From Polaribacter haliotis (GTDB lineage Bacteria; Bacteroidota; Bacteroidia; Flavobacteriales; Flavobacteriaceae), in NCBI RefSeq assembly GCF_014784055.1, contig NZ_CP061813.1, positions 2,552,001-2,616,000 of the forward strand: 64,000 nucleotides of DNA. The letters are read 5' to 3'. Numbering within the stretch: the first letter of the stretch is position 1; every line of letters starts with the position of its first letter. Of the stretch, positions 46,028 to 54,883 are shown in pieces. The position numbers and the translations under genes are program-made. A model generated the notes under the pieces. It worked only from the letters and a program-made list of their open reading frames with translations, was not told where the DNA came from and did not search any database.

Positions 46028-46891
46028 ATGGCAAACTTAAAAGAAATACGTAATAGAATCACCTCAATTGGTTCAACAATGCAGATTACATCTGCCATGA
46101 AAATGGTATCTGCTGCAAAGTTGAAAAAGGCGCAAGATGCAATTACTGCAATGAGACCTTATTCATCTAAACTAACTGAATTGTTGCAAAATTTAAGTGC
46201 AACTTTAGATAGCGATGCTGGTGGAGTATATTCTACACAAAGAGAAGTTTCTAAAGTTTTAATGGTTGTAGTAACATCTAACAGAGGTTTGTGTGGTGGT
46301 TTTAACTCTTCAATTACAAAAGAAGTTGTAAAAACAATCGACGCAAAATACGCAAACGCAACTGTAGATTTATTTACAATTGGTAAAAAAGGAAGCGTTT
46401 TATCAAAAAAATGTAAAATTGTAAGGTCTGAGAATGAGATTTTTGACGATTTAACTTTTGATAATGTTGCAGCAATTGCACAAAATTTAATGGATTTATA
46501 TGCTGATGGTAGCTATGATAAAATTGAATTGGTGTACAACCAGTTTAAAAATGCAGCAACACAATTGCCACAAGTAGAGCAGTTTTTACCTATTAAACCA
46601 ATTGAAGGTGGAGATGCAGATGCAGTAAATTCTGATTATATTTTTGAGCCTTCTAAAGAAGAAATTGTGGAAGCATTAATTCCTAAATCTTTAAAAACTC
46701 AATTATACAAAGCAATTAGAGATAGTTTCGCTTCAGAACATGGTGCACGTATGACTGCAATGCACAAAGCAACAGACAACGCAAAAGATTTAAGAGACGA
46801 TTTATTGTTAACGTATAACAAAGCACGTCAAGCAGCAATTACAAACGAAATTTTGGAAATTGTTGGTGGAGCTGAGGCTTTGAATAATTAA
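46028..46891 (+). CDS. atpG: F-type ATP synthase subunit gamma
   Basis: 287 residues with the N-terminal helix IRNRITSIGSTMQITSAMKM and the C-terminal helix ARQAAITNEILEIVGGAEAL. It is the rotating central shaft. It is last in the operon. Its 3' end is partly duplicated downstream (46922-46940). Confidence 0.95.
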   Translation: MANLKEIRNRITSIGSTMQITSAMKMVSAAKLKKAQDAITAMRPYSSKLTELLQNLSATLDSDAGGVYSTQREVSKVLMVVVTSNRGLCGGFNSSITKEVVKTIDAKYANATVDLFTIGKKGSVLSKKCKIVRSENEIFDDLTFDNVAAIAQNLMDLYADGSYDKIELVYNQFKNAATQLPQVEQFLPIKPIEGGDADAVNSDYIFEPSKEEIVEALIPKSLKTQLYKAIRDSFASEHGARMTAMHKATDNAKDLRDDLLLTYNKARQAAITNEILEIVGGAEALNN

Positions 46892-46940
46892 ACGTAGCGT
46901 AGCGAAGTTAAATATTCAAAAGAGCTGAGGCTTTGAATAA
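46869..46940 (+). repeat. Direct duplication of the atpG stop region
   Basis: GAGCTGAGGCTTTGAATAA occurs at 46869-46887, including the last codons of atpG, and again at 46922-46940, 53 bp further on. Each copy is followed by a TAA (TTAA or CTAA). The spacer holds CGTAGCGTAGCG. Confidence 0.85.
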
Positions 46941-46970
46941 CTAAGCAAAGAACAAATATTATATTTTACA

Positions 46971-47003
46971 AAAAGAGACTGGTTTTCCAGTCTCTTTTTT
47001 TTT
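46971..47003 (+). terminator. Terminator of the atp operon
   Basis: AAAAGAGACTGG pairs with CCAGTCTCTTTT across a TTTT loop, followed by a long T-run. Confidence 0.92.
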
Positions 47004-47073
47004 GTCTTAATTTTAGAAAAAATGAAACTCTTTTATTTTTTGTTCGTTTTTAAGAATAGAACCAACCCAGTTA

Positions 47074-47274
47074 ATGTCTAAAGAACAAAATCTTTTAATT
47101 CTAAATTGCAGAAAAGGCAATCAGAGAGCTCAATTGAAAATATATAACCTCTTCTGTGAAGCAATGTTTTTTATTGCTTGTAGATACCTTAAAAACGACG
47201 AAGAAGCTAAAGAAGCGATGCAAGATGCATTCTTAAAAAAGCTACACTTAGAGAGAAGTATTCAGAAAATTTAG
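47074..47274 (+). pseudogene. Truncated ECF sigma factor (region 2 only)
   Basis: Only 66 codons are present. LILNCRKGNQRAQLKIYNLF and FFIACRYLKNDEEAKEAMQD match sigma region 2.1-2.2 of Bacteroidetes ECF factors, which are normally about 160-200 residues. After DAFLK the frame drifts to LHLERSIQKI and stops. Another frame just after (47230-47280) reads EKYSENLGFDL, which looks like the expected continuation, so a frameshift is likely. Region 4 is missing; the next 300 bp hold no helix-turn-helix coding. It is probably a decaying gene. Confidence 0.7.
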
Positions 47275-47347
47275 GTTTTGATTTGTAATAGAAATTAGAA
47301 TTAAAAATTATTTTATTTTACCAACTTGATTCTAAATTTAAAATAAC

Positions 47348-47376
47348 AAAAAACCCAATTCGTAAGAGTTGGGTCT
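47348..47376. terminator. Terminator-like hairpin after the sigma remnant
   Basis: ACCCAATTC pairs with GAGTTGGGT (one G-T pair) across a GTAA loop, with an A-run on the left and weak T on the right. Confidence 0.55.
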
Positions 47377-47424
47377 TATGTTTAAAAAGTGTAAGATGTA
47401 CATTTTTAAAATATTTTTAGAGTG

Positions 47425-47482
47425 TTCGTTTAACTATATTGATATAGAACTTTTTAATGTTTTATATCAGAAGTTAAACGAA
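47425..47482. other. Long inverted repeat in the sigma-remnant/aldehyde dehydrogenase gap
   Basis: TTCGTTTAACT (47425-47435) and AGTTAAACGAA (47472-47482) are perfect complements, and ATATTGATAT/ATATCAG inside extends the pairing with a small bulge. It lies in the 312-bp gap 47275-47586, which has no other recognised gene. It may be an RNA structure or the remains of the sigma locus. Confidence 0.5.
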
Positions 47483-47531
47483 GTTAGCTGTTTTTTTTGA
47501 GAAAGTTAAGATTTAAAAGTGAGTTAAAAAG

Positions 47532-47561
47532 TAAAAACCCAACTCTTTCAAGTTAGGTTTT
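47532..47561 (-). terminator. Terminator of the aldehyde dehydrogenase gene
   Basis: AAACCCAACT pairs with AGTTAGGTTT (one mismatch). The minus strand then has a T-rich run. It lies about 25 bp after the aldehyde dehydrogenase stop. Confidence 0.6.
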
Positions 47562-47586
47562 ATAAATAAAATAATACTTTAAATTT

Positions 47587-49128
47587 TTAAAGATCAAACT
47601 TAATTCCTTGTGCTAAAGGCAATTCATCAGAATAATTTACGGTGTTTGTTTGTCTTCTCATATATACTTTCCAAGCATCAGAACCAGATTCTCTTCCTCC
47701 ACCAGTTTCTTTTTCTCCACCAAATGCGCCACCAATTTCAGCACCAGAAGTTCCGATATTTACGTTTGCAATTCCACAATCAGATCCTGCATAAGACAAG
47801 AATTTCTCTGCTTCTTTCATTTCATTCGTCATAATTGCAGACGATAAACCTTGTGCAACTCCATTTTGTTTTTCAATGGCATTTTCTACATCTCCACTGT
47901 ATTTCATCAAATATAAAATTGGCGCAAAAGTTTCGTGTTGCACAATTTCATAATGATTTTCAGCTTCAATAATTGCTGGTTTTACATAGCAACCAGATTC
48001 GTATCCTTTTCCTTCTAAAACTCCACCTTCAACCAATACGTTTCCTCCTTCAGCTTTTGCTTTTTCGATAGCAGATAAATAGGTGTTTACTGCATTTTTA
48101 TCAATTAATGGACCAACATGATTGTTTTCATCTAGAGGATTTCCGATTTTAATTTGTTTGTAAGCACCAACTATAGCATCTCTTACTTTATCATAAACAG
48201 ATTCGTGAATAATTAATCTTCTGGTAGATGTACATCTTTGTCCACACGTTCCAACAGCGCCAAAAACAGCACCAGGAACTACTACTTTTAAATCGGCAGT
48301 TGGTGTAATTATAATTGCGTTATTTCCTCCTAATTCTAATAAGCTTTTCCCAAAACGTTGGGCAACAGTTGCACCCACAATTCTTCCCATTCTTGTAGAA
48401 CCTGTTGCAGAAACTAACGGAATTCTTGTATCTGTCGTCATCATTTCTCCAACTTTGTAATCTCCATTGATAATACAAGAAATACCTTCAGGTAAATTAT
48501 TATCTTTTAAAATTTCAGCAATTATATTCTGACAAGCAACCGTACATAAAGGTGCTTTTTCGGAACCTTTCCACACACAAACATCACCACAAATCCACGC
48601 TAAAGCTGTATTCCAAGCCCAAACTGCCACTGGAAAATTAAATGCAGAAATAATACCAACAACACCAATTGGATGCCATTGTTCTCTCATAACATGCCCT
48701 GGCCTTTCAGACGGAATGGTTTGTCCATTTAATTGACGCGATAAACCAACTGCAAAATCGCAGATATCAATCATTTCTTGTACTTCTCCTAAACCTTCTT
48801 GGTAAGATTTTCCCATTTCATAAGAAACCAATTTACCAAGTGCTTCTTTTCTGTCTCTTAATTTGTTCCCAAACTGACGCACAATTTCGCCTCTTTGTGG
48901 CGCAGGAATATCTCTAAAAGATTTGAAAGCTTTGGTTGCAGATTCCATCACTTTTTCGTAATCTTCTTTTGTGGTTGTTTTTACTTTTCCTATTAATTTT
49001 CCATCAACAGGAGAATAAGATTCTATAATTTCTCCATTCGAAAAATTATTTGAACCTGTAGAAGTTCCGTTATTTATATCTTTTACACCTAATTCTTGTA
49101 AGGCTTCTTTAATTCCGAAATCTGTCAT
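47587..49128 (-). CDS. Aldehyde dehydrogenase, ALDH7 (antiquitin/AASADH) type
   Basis: 513 residues. The catalytic Cys is near residue 297 in GTCGQRCTSTRR, and the general base Glu is in LLELGGNNAI. GIISAFNFPVAVWAWN matches ALDH7, which oxidises alpha-aminoadipate semialdehyde in lysine breakdown. In bacteria this group is often called AmaB/PcD. No other lysine genes are near. It is monocistronic with a 469-bp upstream gap. Confidence 0.88.
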   Translation of the reverse strand: MTDFGIKEALQELGVKDINNGTSTGSNNFSNGEIIESYSPVDGKLIGKVKTTTKEDYEKVMESATKAFKSFRDIPAPQRGEIVRQFGNKLRDRKEALGKLVSYEMGKSYQEGLGEVQEMIDICDFAVGLSRQLNGQTIPSERPGHVMREQWHPIGVVGIISAFNFPVAVWAWNTALAWICGDVCVWKGSEKAPLCTVACQNIIAEILKDNNLPEGISCIINGDYKVGEMMTTDTRIPLVSATGSTRMGRIVGATVAQRFGKSLLELGGNNAIIITPTADLKVVVPGAVFGAVGTCGQRCTSTRRLIIHESVYDKVRDAIVGAYKQIKIGNPLDENNHVGPLIDKNAVNTYLSAIEKAKAEGGNVLVEGGVLEGKGYESGCYVKPAIIEAENHYEIVQHETFAPILYLMKYSGDVENAIEKQNGVAQGLSSAIMTNEMKEAEKFLSYAGSDCGIANVNIGTSGAEIGGAFGGEKETGGGRESGSDAWKVYMRRQTNTVNYSDELPLAQGIKFDL

Positions 49129-49314
49129 TTTACAGTTTGTTTTTGTTTCTTAAAAAAAATAAAGTCTTTTAGGCAATAGCCTTAAAGTACCTTTGAAAAT
49201 GTCTTTCCCACGAAAGTGGGAATCTAAAAATAAAGACTTTTAACTTTAAAATAGTTATTAAATAATATTCTTTATTTTAGAAGTTCGAATTTACGAATAA
49301 TTTTACAAATAGAT

Positions 49315-49348
49315 AAATTAAACAAAAACATTATAAATTGTTTAATTT
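49315..49348. promoter_or_regulatory. Perfect 11-bp inverted repeat upstream of the aldehyde dehydrogenase
   Basis: AAATTAAACAA (49315-49325) and TTGTTTAATTT (49338-49348) with a 12-bp spacer. It lies about 190 bp upstream of the gene start and could be an operator. The A+T content makes chance possible. Confidence 0.35.
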
Positions 49349-49364
49349 TAAACAAAATTATCCA

Positions 49365-49481
49365 TGTCATTTCGACCTTGTGGAGAAATCTTAAATTAGA
49401 TACTATTCAGAAATTAGATTAAATTTTTAGAATAATTAAAGAGAGATTTTTCGGCTACACTGCGTTTCGCTCAAAATGACA
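49365..49481. repeat. TGTCATTTCGA dispersed inverted repeat, copy A
   Basis: The left arm is TGTCATTTCGACCTTGTGGA (49365 on) followed by GAAATCTT. The right arm ends TGCGTTTCGCTCAAAATGAC (49462-49481 region). Copies A and B fill much of the 469-bp gap 49129-49597. Near 49203 a small TTCCCACGAAAGTGGGAA hairpin is also seen. Confidence 0.75.
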
Positions 49482-49487
49482 TTCTTT

Positions 49488-49565
49488 TGTCATTTCGATC
49501 TTGTGGAGAAATCTCAGATGTAAATTCGAAAGGTAAGATTCCACTGCGTTTCATTCGAAATGACA
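49488..49565. repeat. TGTCATTTCGA dispersed inverted repeat, copy B
   Basis: TGTCATTTCGA (49488-49498) and TCGAAATGACA (49555-49565) are perfect 11-bp complements. The left arm continues TCTTGTGGAGAAATCTC, nearly the same as copy A (one change). The right arm reads CACTGCGTTTCATTCGAAA. Confidence 0.8.
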
Positions 49566-49597
49566 GCCGAATGTCATTTCTTAATATGACAAATGAC

Positions 49598-51895
49598 TTA
49601 TTCTTTAATAATTTTCTTCGTAAAATATTTATTTCCTTCAATAAATGCTTTTAATAGGTACACTCCTTTTGGTATTTTTTTGATGTCAATTTGTTCTACA
49701 TCTCCAATCTCTTTTTTAACCATTTTACCATTAATATCAAATAGATAGGCTTTTGTAACCACCAAAGGACCAGATATTTTTATAAAATTAGAAGTAGGAT
49801 TTGGATATATAGATATTGAAGCCAGTTCCTCATTTATTTCTACACTTAATGCAGCACCAGTTACAATGCTAGACCAATCGTCTAAAAATATTTCTCCATT
49901 ATCTTTACCTAATTGTAATCTTACTTCCACAGATTCTGTGGTTTTGGTTGTAATTTGTGCAGCAGTAAAAGTATGAGAATATTCTGTATAAGAACTACTA
50001 GTTGTAAATGGGTCTCCAAGAATCGTATTATTTGTACCATCTGTATAACTTACTTTTAATTGAAAACGAATATTGTTACTATTATTCGACTTTGCAAAGA
50101 CATTTAAAGTAATGTCTCTGCCAGATAAATCGTCAAAATAAGCAGTATTTGTAACCCTAACTTTTCCATAACCACCACCATTTACCACATTAATTTTTAG
50201 TGCTAAATCTCCTGTTCTAACATCTGCAGCATTTGCGCGTTCGAGAGTAGCTACTGACTTTGAATTTACATTTATTGGCCAATCTAAATCGTACCAACAC
50301 TCAAAACCTTCATTATAAATAATACTATTTGCTGTACTTGGTTTAGAGCAACCTAAATCTGGCTGAATATTAGAGCCTGTTTTGGCATTCATATTATCAT
50401 ACAAATATTTGTTTTCAGCTATATGACTAGAATTTCCAACTCTATGATTAATGCCAGCCTTACTTCTATAATTAAATAACGCAGTCTTTAATTGTTTTAC
50501 GATTTCTGGTTTAGAAGTACTTAAATCTGTAGATTCACTTGGGTCGTTTACAACATCATACAATTCAAAAACATTATTGTATTTGTATTCTAACAATTTA
50601 TAATTTCCTTGTCTTGCTGCAGCCATACTAACATTTGCTGTACCAGAACTTGCAAAATTAAAATCCCAAATAATTGGGTTTGTTCTGCTGTAAGTAGCAT
50701 CTCCACCATTTGCAGAAGTTAATAATAAGTCCTGGAAGCTCTCTCCATCTAAATGTTGATTAGGTAACAAAGGAGCATTTCCCATTTCTAAAATTGTTGG
50801 GAAAAAATCTGTACCAACAACAGGTTCGTCTTCTATAACACCACTTCTATATTTTGGTCCATAAACAATTAATGGTAATCTAATTCCGCCTTCAAATAAC
50901 CAAGTTTTTCCACCACGAAATGGTTTGTTAGATGTTGCTAATTCTCGGTTCCCACCTACTTCTGTGGTAGATAAACCTCCATTGTCTGATGTTATTATAA
51001 TTATAGTATTATTTGCAACTCCTTTTTCAGTTAATTTAGCACGAATTTCTCCTAAACTCTGGTCGATACTTCGAATCATTGCTGCATACGTTGCATTGTC
51101 TTGCCTTAATTTGGTTTTTGCTGTTAAATCATTTTCAAATTCATTAACTGTATATGTTGTGTTATTTACTTTATTTTGAAAATAAGTTACATCTGCACTT
51201 TTAGCTTCTAAAGGTGTATGTACTCCATAATGAGAAACCATTGCTAAAAAAGGTTGAGTTGGAGCGTTTGTTACTTGATTCTCTATAAACGAATTTGTTT
51301 CTTTGGTAATTCTATCTGTTAAATACTCACCAGTTTGACCACCAGTACTTAAATCTGGTAAGGTTTTTCCATTGGCTGTGTAAGGATACCAATAAGTTGG
51401 AGGTGCTCCAAAATCTGATCCAGAAATATTAATATCGAAACCAAAACTATCTGGATAATGTTGTGCATCATGTCCTAAATGCCATTTACCAATAAAAAAA
51501 GTTTTATAACCTTTGTCTTTTAAAGCTTGTGCAAATGTGGTTTCTGCATAACCATTGGTATTATTATCCGAATTTAAATATAAACCACCAGAAACTGAAG
51601 GTCTAGATTCAAATTTACCAGACATTATAGATGTTCTAGACGCAGCACATCTAGGTGCAGCTTCATAGCCGTGAGTAAATAAAATTCCTTCATTAGCTAA
51701 AGCATCTATGTTTGGTGTTTCGTATAATTTAGAACCATTGGTTAACAAGTTATTGTAAACAGCTAAATCATAATATCCTAAATCGTCTACCAAAAAAAAC
51801 ACAATATTTGGCTCGTTTGTAGTTGTTGCTTGCGAAAAAGAAGTGGAAGCACCTAGAAACAAGCTAACTGATAAGAAGGTTTTAAATAATTTCAT
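49598..51895 (-). CDS. T9SS-exported sulfatase
   Basis: 765 residues with a Sec signal (ASTSFSQ). The N-terminal metal site is NIVFFLVDDLGYYD. The formylglycine Cys is residue 83 in CAASRTSIMSGK (C-x-A-x-R form). KWHLGH and ITSDNGG are also present. A beta-sandwich module of about 150 residues follows, then a type A T9SS sorting domain at the end (SIYPNPTSNFIKISG ... KGVYLLKAFIEG). It should act on sulfated polysaccharides at the surface or outside. No polysaccharide-utilisation genes flank it. Confidence 0.92.
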   Translation of the reverse strand: MKLFKTFLSVSLFLGASTSFSQATTTNEPNIVFFLVDDLGYYDLAVYNNLLTNGSKLYETPNIDALANEGILFTHGYEAAPRCAASRTSIMSGKFESRPSVSGGLYLNSDNNTNGYAETTFAQALKDKGYKTFFIGKWHLGHDAQHYPDSFGFDINISGSDFGAPPTYWYPYTANGKTLPDLSTGGQTGEYLTDRITKETNSFIENQVTNAPTQPFLAMVSHYGVHTPLEAKSADVTYFQNKVNNTTYTVNEFENDLTAKTKLRQDNATYAAMIRSIDQSLGEIRAKLTEKGVANNTIIIITSDNGGLSTTEVGGNRELATSNKPFRGGKTWLFEGGIRLPLIVYGPKYRSGVIEDEPVVGTDFFPTILEMGNAPLLPNQHLDGESFQDLLLTSANGGDATYSRTNPIIWDFNFASSGTANVSMAAARQGNYKLLEYKYNNVFELYDVVNDPSESTDLSTSKPEIVKQLKTALFNYRSKAGINHRVGNSSHIAENKYLYDNMNAKTGSNIQPDLGCSKPSTANSIIYNEGFECWYDLDWPINVNSKSVATLERANAADVRTGDLALKINVVNGGGYGKVRVTNTAYFDDLSGRDITLNVFAKSNNSNNIRFQLKVSYTDGTNNTILGDPFTTSSSYTEYSHTFTAAQITTKTTESVEVRLQLGKDNGEIFLDDWSSIVTGAALSVEINEELASISIYPNPTSNFIKISGPLVVTKAYLFDINGKMVKKEIGDVEQIDIKKIPKGVYLLKAFIEGNKYFTKKIIKE

Positions 51896-52070
51896 TTGTA
51901 AACTAATATTTGTGAGTAAGCAATTTATATTAAAATAGTTGGAAATTAAAACTAAGAAAGAAATTAAGACGTAAAATGCTATTATTTTGATTGATTTTGA
52001 ACTAATAGAACTTAAAGGTTTTAAAGAAATTTAATTTTCGTAATTTTAATTCCTGCTAAAAAACTTAATT

Positions 52071-53132
52071 ATGAAATCTTTTTTAAACCTTTTATTCGTT
52101 TTTTTACTATTTTCTTTTGGATGTAAAAATGAAACTCAAAACACTTCAGTAGTAGAAAAGACCTCACAAAAACAAAGCGAATTTGCCATTATAATTCATG
52201 GTGGAGCTGGAACTATTTTAAAGAAAAATATGTCTGATGAAAGAGAAGCTGCATATAAAGCAAAATTAGAAGAAGCGATAAAAGTTGGACATACAATTCT
52301 TAAAAATGGAGGAACAAGCCAAGAAGCTGTAATGAAAACCATACAAGTTATGGAAGAATCTCCTTTGTTTAATGCAGGAAAAGGTGCCGTTTTTACACAT
52401 GAAGAAACAAACGAATTAGATGCATCTTTTATGGATGGGAAAACATTAAATGCAGGAGCAGTTGCAGGTGTTACCAATGTTAAAAGTCCGATTGAATTGG
52501 CAATAAAAATTATGACAGATTCCGACCATGTTATGTTATCAGGCAAAGGAGCATCCACTTTTGCAAAGGAAAAAGGGTTGGAAATTGTAGACCCAAGTTA
52601 TTTTTACACAGAAAACCGTTTTAAATCTTTACAAAGAATAAAAGACAGAGCAAAAACGGAATTAGATCATGATGATAAAAAAGCGGCTTTTTACGATGCA
52701 GATATTAAAAATGCAAAGTTTGGAACTGTTGGTTGTGTGGCTTTAGATAAAGATGGAAATATTGCTGCAGGAACATCTACAGGAGGAATGACAAATAAAC
52801 GTTGGGGAAGAATTGGAGATGCACCAATTATTGGTTCTGGAACGTATGCAAATAATAAAACCTGTGGAGTTTCATCAACAGGTTGGGGCGAATATTTTAT
52901 AAGAAGTCAAGTTGCGTACGATATTTCTGCAAAGATGGAATATCAACAAAAAACATTAAAAGAAGCCACAAAAGATGTAATACAAAATAAATTAACCAAA
53001 CTTGGTGGAACAGGTGGTGTTGTTGCTTTAGATAAAAATGGTAATATGTCTTTCGAATTTAATACTGCAGGAATGTACAGAGCTTCTATGAACAATAAAG
53101 ACGAATTAACTGTAAAAATTTACAAAGAATAA
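52071..53132 (+). CDS. Isoaspartyl peptidase/L-asparaginase (T2 family) lipoprotein
   Basis: 353 residues with lipobox Cys18 (LFSFGC). It starts the core with IIHGGAGTI. The self-cleavage/catalytic Thr is near 219 in FGTVGCVALDKDGNIAAGTS, followed by GTSTGGMTNKRWGRIGDAP and the DAPIIGSGTYA motif. The family hydrolyses beta-aspartyl dipeptides or asparagine after autoproteolysis. Its 3' end overlaps the convergent unknown gene by 13 bp. Confidence 0.92.
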   Translation: MKSFLNLLFVFLLFSFGCKNETQNTSVVEKTSQKQSEFAIIIHGGAGTILKKNMSDEREAAYKAKLEEAIKVGHTILKNGGTSQEAVMKTIQVMEESPLFNAGKGAVFTHEETNELDASFMDGKTLNAGAVAGVTNVKSPIELAIKIMTDSDHVMLSGKGASTFAKEKGLEIVDPSYFYTENRFKSLQRIKDRAKTELDHDDKKAAFYDADIKNAKFGTVGCVALDKDGNIAAGTSTGGMTNKRWGRIGDAPIIGSGTYANNKTCGVSSTGWGEYFIRSQVAYDISAKMEYQQKTLKEATKDVIQNKLTKLGGTGGVVALDKNGNMSFEFNTAGMYRASMNNKDELTVKIYKE

Positions 53133-53464
53133 GCCAACCATTTTTCTGGAATTGGTTGTAAATCTAAGTTTGTAAATACAGATTTTAATTTCTTTTTAAA
53201 ACCAATTCTAGAAATTTTAGGAATCGATAAATTAATATTATTTCTTTTATTAATTTTTTCTAAAACATCTTCAATAGGTTCTTTATTACACAAGACCAAA
53301 TTGTTCATTATTGCATTAGATTCTATCTCTAATTTAAAACAATCTACAAAGTATTTAGGTTTATTATCTTCATAAATAACCCATTGTGCACTATGCTTTT
53401 TCGGTAATTCTATAATTTCTTTGGTACCACTAAGTGTACGATATGTTGTTGCTTTTAATTTCAT
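53120..53464 (-). CDS. Conserved hypothetical protein (114 residues)
   Basis: Not recognised. The product is soluble and basic, without signal or TM segment. It has KHSAQWVIYEDNKPKYFVD and LNLDLQPIPEKWLAY-like text near the end (NLDLQPIPEKWLAYSL). It converges with and overlaps the peptidase gene. It stands alone between two minus-strand units. Confidence 0.6.
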   Translation of the reverse strand: MKLKATTYRTLSGTKEIIELPKKHSAQWVIYEDNKPKYFVDCFKLEIESNAIMNNLVLCNKEPIEDVLEKINKRNNINLSIPKISRIGFKKKLKSVFTNLDLQPIPEKWLAYSL

Positions 53465-53548
53465 ATTTTTAGGGGGATATAATTAATTTTTCTTTTCAAT
53501 TAGCACTACAAAAATAAGACCAAACTAAAGATCTTACAATAACTTTAA

Positions 53549-54880
53549 CTAAAATTGGTAATTTAAACCTGTGTAAATTCCCATATTAAATGGCGAAAAC
53601 CCATTTGCGTTCTCACTAAATGTGTTTAATTGTGCTTTAAACATTGGGTTTACGTAAAACGACCAGTTTTTATTAAAATTGTAGTTAATATCGAAACCAA
53701 GATTTCCACTAAAATTAAGGTTGTTTAAATTGGTTGCTTCTCCAGAATTTATAAAATTATTATTTTCTAAAATAATTTCGTTTTTTCTTAAAAATAAAGA
53801 ACTAAAACCTGCCACAATTTGAGTTTCGAACTTTTTACTTTCCAATAGATTGTATTTAATTTCTATAGGAATTTCTACATAACCAAAATTCTGAGTTAGA
53901 TTTCCATTAAAAGTAACCACACTAGAAAAAGTGGTAATACTTGCATCAAAACGATCGTTAGAAGTGTTTTGGAGAGAAACAGAATTTCCATTATCGAATG
54001 AAATATTAGACATTTTACTTCTCGAAGAAATTACTGCAATTTGGTTGTTAGAATACTGCATTTCCTGTAACTGAACTCCAGTTTGTATGGTCCACTTACT
54101 ATTTATTTCATACGCTATTTTTACACCATAAGCATATGAGTTTTCTCCTTTCGTAGAAGAGGCTAAATTTGCATCTAAAGAAGAAGAATTCGTAAAAGAA
54201 TTGGAGTTTAAAACTGCAAAAGTTGGAGAAACACTCCATTTTTTTGCCGATTTTGTTTCTTCTTTTTCATCCTTTTTAATAGTTGCTAAAAAATCTTTCT
54301 TAGGCTGTAATTGATTTAATTTTGTCTCATCAACAAAAGTTGAATCTTTAGTATTTGAAATTTTTTCTTTCGATGATTTTTCTACAAGATTTTCTTCAGA
54401 AGTATTATTAGCAATAAAAACCTTTTTCATAGCATTTTTTTGGCTAACTAACTTTTTTTCGTTTTTTACATCTCTATTATTAGAAATAAGAATTTTTTCT
54501 GAATTAGATTTTTTCTTTTTCTTAAGAATCGTATTATTTTCAAATGGTTTTTCATCTGCAATTAATACTTCATTTTTTATTCTTTTATTTAAAATAACAG
54601 AGTCTATATTTTTTGTGTTTTCTTCGACTTTATCGATTGTAGTATTTGTAATAATTACATTTTTATCGTCCAAGGAATTATTATTTTCAGAAAAAGGAAA
54701 TAGGAACAAACCAAGTATAAAAAGCGCTGCAATTCCGCCAGAAAACCACCAAAAAGGCAAAACTCTACGTTTCTTTTTGGTGAGCTTAGATTCAATAGTA
54801 TTCCAGACTCTTTTATTTGGAGTTGCTTCCAAATTTTTTAGTCGTTCTTGGAACAATCTATCTATATTTTTATTTTCCAT
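53549..54880 (-). CDS. Sigma-linked TM protein with C-terminal outer-membrane-barrel-like domain
   Basis: 443 residues. A short cytoplasmic part (1-40, RLFQERLKNLEATPNKRVW) is followed by one TM helix (WWFSGGIAALFILGLFLF, about 43-62). A Lys/Asn/Ser-rich periplasmic linker runs to about 215. The end is a run of amphipathic strands (YAYGVKIAYEINSKWTIQTG, FGYVEIPIEIKYNLLE, LGFDINYNFNKNWSFYVNP) ending in Phe (YTGLNYQF), as in PorT-type barrels. It starts 3 bp after the ECF sigma stop, so it is probably its anti-sigma partner. No zinc-binding HxxxCxxC motif is seen. Confidence 0.6.
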   Translation of the reverse strand: MENKNIDRLFQERLKNLEATPNKRVWNTIESKLTKKKRRVLPFWWFSGGIAALFILGLFLFPFSENNNSLDDKNVIITNTTIDKVEENTKNIDSVILNKRIKNEVLIADEKPFENNTILKKKKKSNSEKILISNNRDVKNEKKLVSQKNAMKKVFIANNTSEENLVEKSSKEKISNTKDSTFVDETKLNQLQPKKDFLATIKKDEKEETKSAKKWSVSPTFAVLNSNSFTNSSSLDANLASSTKGENSYAYGVKIAYEINSKWTIQTGVQLQEMQYSNNQIAVISSRSKMSNISFDNGNSVSLQNTSNDRFDASITTFSSVVTFNGNLTQNFGYVEIPIEIKYNLLESKKFETQIVAGFSSLFLRKNEIILENNNFINSGEATNLNNLNFSGNLGFDINYNFNKNWSFYVNPMFKAQLNTFSENANGFSPFNMGIYTGLNYQF

Positions 54881-54883
54881 CAG

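Noticed and set aside
49365..49565. CRISPR array
   Set aside because: Only two copies, each an internal inverted repeat without regular spacers, and no cas genes nearby.
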